Source: an uncultured Collinsella sp. | GTDB taxonomy: Bacteria > Actinomycetota > Coriobacteriia > Coriobacteriales > Coriobacteriaceae | Direction of reading: 5' to 3' | Assembly: GCA_900555225.1 (NCBI GenBank) | Contig: USKL01000116.1 | Coordinates: 1 to 5,545, forward strand | DNA length: 5,545 nt | Part shown: in pieces, positions 1 through 5,545 of the stretch | Layout: each line of letters begins with the position of its first letter | Numbering within the stretch: position 1 is the stretch's first letter | The notes under the pieces: generated by a model | The model's input: the letters and a program-made list of their open reading frames with translations, nothing else | Database searches by the model: none | What the model was told of the DNA's origin: nothing | Program-made: the position numbers and the translations under genes

Positions 1-178
1 CCCCCTGAACAGAATCGCCGTTATCGGTTGACGGTGCGGCGATTGCCGCCAGCGGCGACATGAGCGGCTGAGCGATGAGGCCCGCCGTCAAAACGGTTGC
101 GACGGCGCGGTTGGCAACGCCCTTGACGTTGACGGCCTTGGCCCGAGGCTCAAAGTGTTGTGGACTGTAGTTTGCCAT
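1..178 (-). CDS. N-terminus of exported protein (partial, runs off left edge)
   Basis: The minus strand is open from an ATG at 178 to the left edge, giving 59 codons. The ATG follows an AAAGGGAG ribosome binding site (185-192) with six bases of spacing, which fixes the start. Residues 1-24 are polar and basic (R12, K14, K19, R24). A hydrophobic stretch follows at about residues 25-47 and ends in Ala-Ile-Ala-Ala, a plausible signal peptidase I site near residues 47-48. After it the chain becomes polar and acidic (Ser-Thr-Asp-Asn-Gly-Asp), as at the start of a mature secreted domain. The long n-region is typical of large cell-surface proteins of Gram-positive bacteria. The functional domain lies outside the window, so the protein is best called a predicted secreted or surface protein of unknown function. 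It is transcribed divergently from the DUF389 gene. Confidence 0.75.
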   Translation of the reverse strand, partial: MANYSPQHFEPRAKAVNVKGVANRAVATVLTAGLIAQPLMSPLAAIAAPSTDNGDSVQG

Positions 179-189
179 GGCTTTCTCCC

Positions 190-219
190 TTTGACACGGA
201 TGTATCCATACGTATCAAA
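190..219. promoter_or_regulatory. 30-bp imperfect palindrome, possible operator
   Basis: The outer arms TTTGACACG (190-198) and CGTATCAAA (211-219) are inverted repeats with one mismatch. Over the full 30 bp, 12 of 15 half-site positions are symmetric. The element lies immediately upstream of the ribosome binding site of the leftward exported-protein gene. A bound repressor there could block transcription, or the transcript could fold there. The half-site length and spacing resemble operators of dimeric helix-turn-helix regulators such as the TetR family, but no regulator gene is in view. Function is inferred from symmetry and position only. Confidence 0.35.
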
Positions 220-475
220 CAGTAGCTGTCGATTTTTGAATTCTGTTGCGCAACATTGGCGACCAGCGTTTTTTTGAAATTCACGCTCTCGTGCTTCACA
301 GTTTCGTCAAATTTGAAGGAGCTGGTGCATCATATTCCCGCGGGATGGAATTGAGCCTGTGATTTGCATTTGCTCCCGCGTCATCCGCCCTATCGGATTC
401 CGCATCCAACAGACACCCCGCCCGCCACGGTGTAGAGTTAGGACAACGGGCGCGTTGCGCGGACCGCGCTGGAAC

Positions 476-482
476 GAGGTGG
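476..482 (+). promoter_or_regulatory. Ribosome binding site of the DUF389 gene
   Basis: GAGGTGG lies a few bases before the ATG at 485 and decides this start over the GTG at 359. Confidence 0.75.
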
Positions 483-484
483 AC

Positions 485-1624
485 ATGGAACTCGACAAAC
501 AACAGATCAAGCGACTACGCGAACGCCATCACCGGCGCCACGGCATCCACCCTGCCCATAGTGAGGTCATGGAGAACGCCGGCCGCTTCCTCAAGCGCGC
601 ATTCAACATTCGCGAGGGTCGCGCGCCCTACCACGTAATTCGCAAGCGCTTTGTAAACGGGGCGCGCCTGACCGGCTCTCACCTGTGCATCCTCATCATC
701 GCCATGCTTATCGCGAGCATCGGCCTCGATATCGACTCGGACATTGCCATCGTGGGCGCCATGCTCATCTGCCCGCTTATGGGATCGGTCCTTGCCATGG
801 CATATGGCATCGCCACGCTCGACCGCGAGATTACCGTCGAAGCCGTCGCCGGCCTTGCGCTGCAAATGGCCTTTTGCCTGGTCACGTCCACGTTGTACTT
901 TAAGCTCTCGCCCCTTGGCACCACCACGGCCGCCATCATCGACAATTCGACACCGACTGTGTGGGACCTTGCCGTCGCGCTCGCGGGCGGCTTTGCGGGC
1001 GGCCTGGGCAACTCGCGCGACCAGGAACCCGCCACGCTCATCGCCGGCGTGGCCGTGGCGACCGCGCTCATGCCGCCCCTGTGCGCGGCGGGCTACGGCA
1101 TCGCCATCGCAAGCGGGTCACTGTTTCTCTCGGCGTTTTATGAGTTTGGCATCAACGTGGTCTTTATCGCACTGGCTGCCGAAGCCGTGCTGCTTCTTTT
1201 GCGCGTGCCGCTCAAGCGCGACCTGAACGGCGACGGCATTGTGACAGCCGAGGAAAATGCCGAGGTCGATGAGCTGTCACGCAAGGTGCGCCGCCGCATT
1301 ATCGTGGGCACGGCGATCTTTGCCATCCCCTGCATCGTAATGACGGCGGGCTCCATTGGCTCGGCGCAGGCCGGCGTGCAGGACGGCTACGGCGTCACCG
1401 AGACCACGCGCGAGCTTGCCGCGGTGCTGCCGGGCTTTAAGGATTACACCGTCGCCGTCGAAACCTCGACCACCGAAGGCGACGAGGAGGGCATCGTCGA
1501 GCGCGAGATTGTCGCCCATGTGACGACAAGCGAGGCGCTTGGGGCACACGACCGTCACGTCGCCCGCAAGCTCATCAACCTCAATGTGCCCGAACTCGAT
1601 CGTGTGGAGTTTGATGTGGAGTAA
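485..1624 (+). CDS. DUF389 family integral membrane protein
   Basis: The product is 379 residues. The ATG at 485 is chosen because GAGGTGG (476-482) precedes it at proper spacing; the frame stays open upstream to a GTG at 359, but that extension is Pro/Arg-rich and lacks a ribosome binding site. The N-terminal 60 residues are basic, with a His-rich patch (residues 15-25), and probably cytoplasmic. About seven membrane segments follow, near 64-81, 86-108, 119-139, 160-175, 183-210, 213-239 and 271-290. The GLDIDSDIAIVGAMLICPLMG motif region (80-100), the Gly-rich segment at 168-176 and ALMPPLC (194-200) are hallmarks of DUF389. Residues 291-379 form a soluble C-terminal domain, rich in acidic residues and perhaps outside the cell. 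The loop between segments six and seven carries DLNGDGIVTAEE (246-257), which fits an EF-hand calcium loop. The biochemical role of DUF389 proteins is not established, so none is assigned. The gene is monocistronic as far as can be seen and ends at a terminator shared with the convergent gene. Confidence 0.92.
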   Translation: MELDKQQIKRLRERHHRRHGIHPAHSEVMENAGRFLKRAFNIREGRAPYHVIRKRFVNGARLTGSHLCILIIAMLIASIGLDIDSDIAIVGAMLICPLMGSVLAMAYGIATLDREITVEAVAGLALQMAFCLVTSTLYFKLSPLGTTTAAIIDNSTPTVWDLAVALAGGFAGGLGNSRDQEPATLIAGVAVATALMPPLCAAGYGIAIASGSLFLSAFYEFGINVVFIALAAEAVLLLLRVPLKRDLNGDGIVTAEENAEVDELSRKVRRRIIVGTAIFAIPCIVMTAGSIGSAQAGVQDGYGVTETTRELAAVLPGFKDYTVAVETSTTEGDEEGIVEREIVAHVTTSEALGAHDRHVARKLINLNVPELDRVEFDVE

Positions 1625-1696
1625 TGCGGAGCATGGGATGGCTCCCGCGCACAGGCGCAAGTCGCGGCGAGGCTCAGACGCGACGCAGGCACATGC

Positions 1697-1742
1697 AAAA
1701 AGCGGGACGTAGTTCACGTCCGCGCCCCGCTCGCTGTTTTAT
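1697..1742. terminator. Bidirectional rho-independent terminator between convergent genes
   Basis: The core is GGACGT, a five-base loop, then ACGTCC (1705-1721). It is extended by an outer GC-rich stem, with AGCGGG at 1701-1706 facing CCCGCT at 1726-1731. An A-run (1697-1701) on the left gives five U residues for leftward transcripts, and TTTTATT (1737-1743) on the right serves rightward ones. Read leftward, GCG plus GGACGT pair with ACGTCCCGC with a single bulged base, directly followed by TTTTT, so it is strongest for the leftward gene. It lies between the stop codons of the two convergent genes, where a shared terminator is expected. Confidence 0.85.
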
Positions 1743-1751
1743 TGCCGTGAA

Positions 1752-2201
1752 TCAGACGTCCGCATCGACATCACCAGACTCCACCGTAAACGCCGGATCG
1801 GTGCTCACAAGATAAAATCGGGTCACCTTAGTATTTCTAATTAGGTAAATCTGCCCTTGATTGCGTCGGCGCGATATATATGCAACGTGAACCGTGCCGA
1901 ATTCTTCGCCGTTTTCCTTCTTTAATACCAGGATATTGGGATCGTCCGTACGCTTAAACTGCCCGTCAACGCAGCTGCCGTCTTTGTCGACCAGTTGCCA
2001 CCGATGGTTATCCTCTTCAAGAAAGGCCAGGGTTTCCAGACTCGTCTTGTCGTCCCGATAGTAACCGTCAATGGCAAACCCTTCGGAAGCGCATTCCCGC
2101 ATATAGGACGTTTCTCGGCTTATAGCAAACAGCCCTGTAACGCCCAGGAGCACAGCCAAGCAGACCACTGCAAGGGTTATCAAAATAGCACGGCGACCCA
2201 T
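1752..2201 (-). CDS. Small membrane-anchored or secreted protein, unknown family
   Basis: The product is 149 residues. Residues 1-4 are basic (RR) and 5-26 are a strong hydrophobic segment (ILITLAVVCLAVLLGVTGLF), acting as a signal sequence or, since no clear AxA cleavage site follows, a signal anchor with the rest outside. The outer part has two cysteines (C37 and C77) that could form a disulfide. It also shows repeating beta-strand-like stretches with short turns (around 42-48, 58-70, 77-83, 89-94, 101-109, 117-121 and 127-132), compatible with a small beta-barrel or lipocalin-like fold; that is an impression only. I do not recognise the family. The ATG at 2201 is the only good start in frame, because a stop occurs in frame 21 bases upstream, but its own ribosome binding site (GGG five bases away) is weak. 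A 12-codon leader ORF ends one base before it, suggesting translational coupling. Codon use is less GC-rich than in the DUF389 and dehydratase-type genes. The gene ends at the terminator at 1697-1742. Confidence 0.85.
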   Translation of the reverse strand: MGRRAILITLAVVCLAVLLGVTGLFAISRETSYMRECASEGFAIDGYYRDDKTSLETLAFLEEDNHRWQLVDKDGSCVDGQFKRTDDPNILVLKKENGEEFGTVHVAYISRRRNQGQIYLIRNTKVTRFYLVSTDPAFTVESGDVDADV

Positions 2202-2202
2202 G

Positions 2203-2241
2203 TTAGCCCAACCGATAGTTGTTTAACGGAGCGTGAAACAT
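2203..2241 (-). CDS. 12-codon leader ORF, likely translationally coupled to the downstream gene
   Basis: An ATG at 2241 follows a perfect GGAGG (2250-2254) with eight bases of spacing, the best Shine-Dalgarno sequence in this intergenic region. The frame encodes MFHAPLNNYRLG and stops with TAA at 2203-2205, one base before the ATG (2201) of the 149-residue membrane protein, whose own ribosome binding site is weak. Ribosomes ending on the leader could restart on the main gene. The peptide has no run of one amino acid, so classical amino-acid attenuation is not indicated. That it is translated is inferred from signals and geometry only. Confidence 0.45.
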   Translation of the reverse strand: MFHAPLNNYRLG

Positions 2242-2249
2242 ACCTGGAA

Positions 2250-2254
2250 CCTCC
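2250..2254 (-). promoter_or_regulatory. Strong ribosome binding site of the leader ORF
   Basis: GGAGG on the minus strand, eight bases before the ATG at 2241. No comparable site precedes the ATG at 2201, so this is the main ribosome entry signal for the two-ORF unit. Confidence 0.55.
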
Positions 2255-2269
2255 GATATTAGGGGGAAC

Positions 2270-2289
2270 GTCGCCAGCAGGCTGGCGAC
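2270..2289. repeat. Perfect inverted repeat (9-bp arms), leader hairpin candidate
   Basis: GTCGCCAGC (2270-2278) and GCTGGCGAC (2281-2289) are perfect inverted repeats separated by two bases, so as RNA they form an eight-base-pair stem with a four-base loop. The repeat sits 15 bases upstream of the leader GGAGG on the minus strand. It has no T-run on either side, so it does not look like a simple terminator. It may be a 5' leader RNA hairpin, a protein-binding palindrome, or the remains of a small mobile repeat. Confidence 0.55.
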
Positions 2290-2391
2290 AACTATATGTT
2301 TCTAACATCAAACCATATGGCTGCCACTCGCGGAGGGGGCAACGGCGAACGGCGTGTTTTCATACTCCATTGGTCAAACCTAAGCGCAGCG

Positions 2392-2611
2392 CTACAGCTC
2401 GTACTTGTACACGCGGTAGATGTACTCTCGGCTTCCATCTCGTAGGTGGCGATGGGTAGACCGTAGCGGTCGTCTCGTCGTTTGGCAGATAGGTCACACT
2501 GTGCTGGCCTGCGTTGAGCGAAAAATCGCCTTGGGCCTGCAGTAACTTGTCCTCAAAGCCCGAACCGGCCCAGAAATCGGGCAAGCCCACGGAAGGCTGT
2601 AGCAAGGTCAT
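2392..2611 (-). pseudogene. Decayed C-terminal coding remnant with two frameshifts
   Basis: Leftward from about 2611 the minus strand reads like protein (LPDFWAGSGFEDKLLQ, then HSVTYLPNDETTATVY) with G or C in most third positions. After about 2456 the coding look moves to another frame (LPIATYEME), and near 2430-2436 to a third (REYIYRVYKYEL), which ends in TAG at 2392-2394. Restoring two small indels gives a smooth tail of about 75 residues. The joined pattern, a Pro before TYE-x-E-G-REYIYRV, recalls the strand-rich end of DUF3592-like membrane proteins, but that match is weak. The 5' part of the gene is missing: only the terminator of the next gene lies upstream, and there is no ribosome binding site before the ATG at 2611. 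Sequencing error would explain one shift more easily than two plus a lost N terminus. Confidence 0.45.
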
Positions 2612-2631
2612 TTGCGCAACATATGTCCAGC

Positions 2632-2668
2632 AAAAACGGGTGGTAGCCGGTACGGCCACCACCCGTTT
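2632..2668 (-). terminator. Rho-independent terminator of the dehydratase-type gene
   Basis: Read leftward, AACGGGTGGTGGCC pairs with GGCTACCACCCGTT as a 14-bp stem with one G-U wobble and a five-base loop, followed by a T-run (2632-2636). It starts about 28 bases after the TAG at 2697-2699 and closes the leftward transcript. Confidence 0.92.
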
Positions 2669-2696
2669 GCCTCATATCTAGCCCAAAGCAGGCCAG

Positions 2697-5545
2697 CTAC
2701 TTCTTAATGCCGCGTCCCAGGCGCTCAGCGACCGATGCAACGGCCTCCTCACTGGCAGATCCGCAGCTCGCACAGCCGTCGTGGGCACGCATCTGACCGG
2801 TGACCTCGTCCATCGCGAGCGGCGCCACCTTCTCAAGCTTAAAGCCCTTGCCGGCGCGCATGTTTTCCTTAGCCACGCTGATCATGAGCTTAATACGGTT
2901 GAGCTGGTTGACCTCGGACGCGCCGGGGTCGTAGTCCACCGCGACGATATTGCTCTCGGGATGCTGGCGGCGCAGCTCCTTGATCACGGCCTTGCCCACC
3001 ACGTGGTTGGGCAGGCACGCGAAGGGCTGCGTGCAGATGATGTTGGGCGCACCGTGATCGATCAGGTCGAGCATCTCGGCCGTGAGCAACCAGCCCTCGC
3101 CCATGTTGTTGCACACCGAAAGCACCGTGCGGGCCTTGTCAGCCATGGTGCCGATGCGCTCGGGCGCCTCAAAGCGGCGGGACTTTTCGAGCATCTCCTC
3201 CACCGGCGTGCGCATCCAGTCCACGAGCTTGATGAGCGCCTGCATACCAGCGCGCGTGGTAGCAGAGCTTCCCAGCTCGTCCTTCTGCAGCTCGGCATTA
3301 CTCATGGAGTACAGGAAGAAGTCGAGCAGGCCCGGCACTACGGCCTCGCAGCCCTCGCGCTCGATGACATCGACCACGTGGTTGTTGGCTGTGGGGTGGA
3401 ACTTGACCAAGATCTCGCCGACCACGCCCACGCGTGGCTTGGTGCCCTCGCCCACGAGCGGCATGGTGTCGAACGCGCGGATGGCCTCACGCGCAAGCTT
3501 GGTGTAGTTGTGCCTGTTGAACTTAGGCGCCAGCTTGCGGGCGCGCGCCATGTACTCATCGTAGAGCGCGTTGGCGGCACCGGGCGTGGCCTCGTACGGG
3601 CGGCAACGGTAGAGCATCTGCATCATCACGTCGCCAAAGAGCACCGCGTAGACCGCCTGCTTGAGCAGCGCCGGCGTAATCTTAAAGCCAGGGTTGTCCT
3701 CGCCGAGCGCCACGGCCGAAAGCGAGATCACCGGAATCTCGGGGTGGCCGCTCTCGCGCAGGGCCTTGCGGATGAGTGCGATGTAGTTGGTGGCACGGCA
3801 GCCGCCGCCGGTCTGGCTGATAACCACGGCCGTCTTGGACAGGTCGTATCGACCGCTCTCGATGGCCTCCATGATCTGGCCCGTCACCAGGATCGACGGA
3901 TAGCAGATGTCGTTGTTCACGTAGCGCAGACCGGCCTCGACGGCATCGTGATCAGTCGAGGGCAGCAGCTCCAGGTTGTAGCCGGCACCACGGAACACCT
4001 CTTTGACCAGATCAAAGTGGATCGGCGCCATCTGCGGGCACAGGATGGTGTAGCCCTCGTCGCGCATCTGCTCGGTGAAGGGTACCTTGGGCCACGCGGT
4101 CGACGCGCTCTCACGCTGGGCCTCAAACGTGTACTTGCGGCTCGCGAACGCGGGGGCATCCGTGGAGGGCGCCACCGGCGCGGCGTCACCCTGCTCGTAG
4201 GCCTCGCCCGCGGCCGTGGCCTCGGCCAAGCGCTCGGCCTCCTGGTCCTTGAGCGCTGCCATGAGCGAGCGGATGCGGATGCGCGCGGCGCCCAGGTTGG
4301 ACACCTCGTCGATCTTGAGCACGGTGTAGATCTTGCCGCTGGCCTCCAGAATCTCCTGCACCTGGTCGGTGGTCAGAGCGTCCAGGCCGCAGCCGAAAGA
4401 GTTGAGCTGGATCAGGTCCAGGTCGTTGCGCATCGTCACAAAACGGGCGACGGCGTACAGGCGGCTGTGGTACATCCACTGGTCGACGACGCGGATGGGA
4501 CGCTCGGGCTTCACCAGGTGCGCAAGCGAATCCTCGGTAAAGACCGCAAAGCCAAAGCTCGAGATAAGCTCGGGCAGGGCGTGGTTGATCTCGGGGTCGT
4601 TGTGGTAGGGACGGCCGGCGAGTACGATGCCGTGGCCGCCGTGGTCCTCGACCCACTTAAGGGCCTCCTCACCCATGGTCTGGATGTCCTCGTGGAAACG
4701 CGCATCGGCCTCGAAGGCGGCGTTGACGGCAGCATCGACCTCGGAGCGCGTGATCTTGGGACCGCGCACGCGGCCGCGACCAGCCTCAGCATCGGCCACA
4801 CGGTCGACGGCGAGCACCTGATACAGGCGGCGCTTGAGCTCGGTCTTGTCGTGATAGGGCACAAACGGATACAGGAACTCGATGTTCTGCTCGCGGATCT
4901 CGTCGATGTTGAGTGCCAACGCCGTGGGGTAACTCATGACGATGGGGCAGTTATAGCAGTTGCCGGCGGTCGGGTCCTCCTTGCGCTCCCAGCGCACGCA
5001 CGGCATCCAGATAAAGTCGACGTCGCGGTCGATAAGGTTCATCACGTGGCCGTGGCTCATCTTGGCCGGATAGCACACGCTCTCGGACGGCATGGACTCG
5101 ATGCCCGCCTCGTAGGTCTTCTTCGTGGACGGGTCGGAAAGCACCACGCGCCACCCGAGTTTCGTGAAGAAGGTGAACCAGAACGGGTAGTTTTCGTACA
5201 TGTTGAGCGCGCGGGGAATGCCCACCGTACCGCGCGGGGCCTTGTCGGCGGAAAGCGGCGCGTAGTGGTCGAACAGGCGCTTGCTCTTATATTCGAAGAG
5301 GTTCGGCACCTGCTGCGACTTCTTGTCGAGCGCGCCGGCACCCTTCTCGCAGCGGTTGCCCGTGATGAAGCGGCGGTGTTTGCCGGTGTTCTCGTCCTTG
5401 CCGAAATCGTTCACCGTGAGCAGGCAGGCGTTCGAGCAGCCCTTGCAGCGCACGGTCTTATGCGTGGGAGCGAGCGATTCGATCTGCTCGAGGGAAAGCA
5501 GCGTGGATTTGACCTGCGGGGCGATGACTTCGGCGTCGGCGGAAG
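2697..5545 (-). CDS. 2-hydroxyacyl-CoA dehydratase/activase-family protein, C-terminal part (partial)
   Basis: The frame is open from the right edge to TAG at 2697-2699, giving 948 complete codons; the GTG at 5453 is internal, since 30 further open codons precede it. In family members of this type (COG1924-COG3580-COG3581 fusions), N-terminal BadF/BcrA-like ATPase activase domains precede this part and probably lie beyond the edge. Numbering from the first full codon, a Cys cluster (C33, C36, C40, C65) suits an iron-sulfur site. A DUF2229-like domain follows (about 105-245; PSESVCYPAK, C196-x2-C199), then a segment with GRPYHNDPE (310-318) and SFGCGLDALTTDQ (382-394). After an Ala/Glu/Pro-rich linker (about 431-495) comes a second half with NNDICYPS (543-550), SQTGGGCRATNY (576-587), FHPTANNH (715-722) and CTQPFACLPNH (837-847). 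The tail holds GCASCG (923-928). Relatives of the two halves carry out ATP-driven radical dehydration of 2-hydroxyacyl-CoA in anaerobes, but fused proteins of this type have no settled substrate. The protein is probably cytoplasmic and oxygen-sensitive. The gene ends at the terminator at 2632-2668. Confidence 0.95.
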   Translation of the reverse strand, partial: SADAEVIAPQVKSTLLSLEQIESLAPTHKTVRCKGCSNACLLTVNDFGKDENTGKHRRFITGNRCEKGAGALDKKSQQVPNLFEYKSKRLFDHYAPLSADKAPRGTVGIPRALNMYENYPFWFTFFTKLGWRVVLSDPSTKKTYEAGIESMPSESVCYPAKMSHGHVMNLIDRDVDFIWMPCVRWERKEDPTAGNCYNCPIVMSYPTALALNIDEIREQNIEFLYPFVPYHDKTELKRRLYQVLAVDRVADAEAGRGRVRGPKITRSEVDAAVNAAFEADARFHEDIQTMGEEALKWVEDHGGHGIVLAGRPYHNDPEINHALPELISSFGFAVFTEDSLAHLVKPERPIRVVDQWMYHSRLYAVARFVTMRNDLDLIQLNSFGCGLDALTTDQVQEILEASGKIYTVLKIDEVSNLGAARIRIRSLMAALKDQEAERLAEATAAGEAYEQGDAAPVAPSTDAPAFASRKYTFEAQRESASTAWPKVPFTEQMRDEGYTILCPQMAPIHFDLVKEVFRGAGYNLELLPSTDHDAVEAGLRYVNNDICYPSILVTGQIMEAIESGRYDLSKTAVVISQTGGGCRATNYIALIRKALRESGHPEIPVISLSAVALGEDNPGFKITPALLKQAVYAVLFGDVMMQMLYRCRPYEATPGAANALYDEYMARARKLAPKFNRHNYTKLAREAIRAFDTMPLVGEGTKPRVGVVGEILVKFHPTANNHVVDVIEREGCEAVVPGLLDFFLYSMSNAELQKDELGSSATTRAGMQALIKLVDWMRTPVEEMLEKSRRFEAPERIGTMADKARTVLSVCNNMGEGWLLTAEMLDLIDHGAPNIICTQPFACLPNHVVGKAVIKELRRQHPESNIVAVDYDPGASEVNQLNRIKLMISVAKENMRAGKGFKLEKVAPLAMDEVTGQMRAHDGCASCGSASEEAVASVAERLGRGIKK

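Larger units (their letters stand above)
179..484. other. Divergent intergenic region
   Basis: This 306-base stretch separates the starts of the leftward exported-protein gene and the rightward DUF389 gene and must contain both promoters. I could not find a convincing sigma-70 type pair of -35 and -10 boxes on either strand. It holds the 30-bp palindrome at 190-219, a perfect 12-bp palindrome TGTTGCGCAACA at 244-255, a seven-T run near 269-275 and a 10-bp palindrome TCCCGCGGGA at 336-345. The part nearest the exported-protein gene (about 200-330) is richer in A and T than the flanking coding DNA, as expected for promoter DNA. Confidence 0.6.
2242..2696. other. Long intergenic stretch between leader ORF and dehydratase-type gene
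   Basis: This 455-base region contains no intact gene I can support. From right to left it holds the terminator of the dehydratase-type gene (2632-2668), a frameshifted coding remnant (2392-2611), about 100 bases with no recognised feature (2290-2391), the 9-bp inverted repeat (2270-2289) and the ribosome binding site of the leader ORF. The promoter of the leader and small membrane protein genes must lie here, but no -35/-10 pair stands out. A TATAGT on the minus strand (2290-2295) abuts the hairpin and lacks a -35 partner. Confidence 0.6.

Noticed and set aside
274..302. Plus-strand promoter TTGAAA-17-CACAGT for the DUF389 gene
   Set aside because: The -10 box matches the consensus too poorly, and no other data favour this site.
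336..345. Palindrome TCCCGCGGGA
   Set aside because: Ten bases of GC-rich symmetry is expected by chance in this composition, and it has no clear position relative to a promoter.
359..484. Upstream GTG start that would add 42 residues to the DUF389 protein
   Set aside because: It has no ribosome binding site and its translation is Pro/Arg-rich and unlike the family, while the ATG at 485 has a GAGGTGG in place.
2270..2289. Hairpin read as a rho-independent terminator
   Set aside because: Neither strand has a U-run after the stem, and the dehydratase-type gene already has a strong terminator at 2632-2668.
2308..2370. 20-codon minus-strand ORF (MEYENTPFAV...)
   Set aside because: No Shine-Dalgarno sequence precedes the ATG at 2370 and nothing else supports translation.
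1995..2459. 154-codon plus-strand ORF
   Set aside because: It lies antisense to the small membrane protein and its leader and across the relic, has no ribosome binding site, and gives a low-complexity Thr/Arg/Cys-rich product.
3082..3507. 141-codon plus-strand ORF inside the dehydratase-type gene
   Set aside because: Ser/Arg-rich translation antisense to well-conserved coding sequence; a usual shadow in high-GC DNA.
5451..5453. GTG as start of the dehydratase-type protein
   Set aside because: The frame is open through to the right edge and the GTG falls just before the conserved Cys cluster, so it is an internal valine.

Overview
The window is high-GC, densely coding DNA. It probably comes from an anaerobic Actinobacterium of the Coriobacteriia (Collinsella-like). 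That placement is an inference from base composition, Shine-Dalgarno style and the very large 2-hydroxyacyl-CoA dehydratase/activase-type protein; no rRNA or other phylogenetic marker is present.

Layout, left to right. (1) 1-178, minus: the first 59 codons of an exported protein with an N-terminal signal sequence, running off the left edge. (2) 179-484: a divergent intergenic region holding a 30-bp imperfect palindrome just behind the ribosome binding site of the leftward gene and a separate perfect 12-bp palindrome. (3) 485-1624, plus: a DUF389-family integral membrane protein of 379 residues, with a textbook EF-hand-type calcium loop in one cytoplasmic loop and a His/Arg-rich N terminus. 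(4) 1697-1742: a bidirectional terminator between convergent genes. (5) 1752-2201, minus: a small membrane-anchored or secreted protein of unknown family. It is preceded by a 12-codon leader ORF with a strong ribosome binding site whose stop lies one base before the gene's ATG. (6) 2242-2696: a relic-like intergenic stretch with a perfect 9-bp-stem hairpin, a frameshifted coding remnant, and the strong terminator of the next gene. (7) 2697-5545, minus: the C-terminal 948 residues of a large 2-hydroxyacyl-CoA dehydratase/activase-family iron-sulfur protein whose N terminus lies beyond the right edge.

The genes do not look like one pathway. The dehydratase-type protein ends at its own terminator, the small membrane protein has its own leader, and the DUF389 gene stands alone. 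The least explained parts are the EF-hand insertion in the DUF389 protein, the coupled leader-peptide arrangement, and the palindromes in the two intergenic regions. I see no tRNA, rRNA, CRISPR array, insertion sequence or complete mobile element. I found no strong case for a wholly new multi-gene system.
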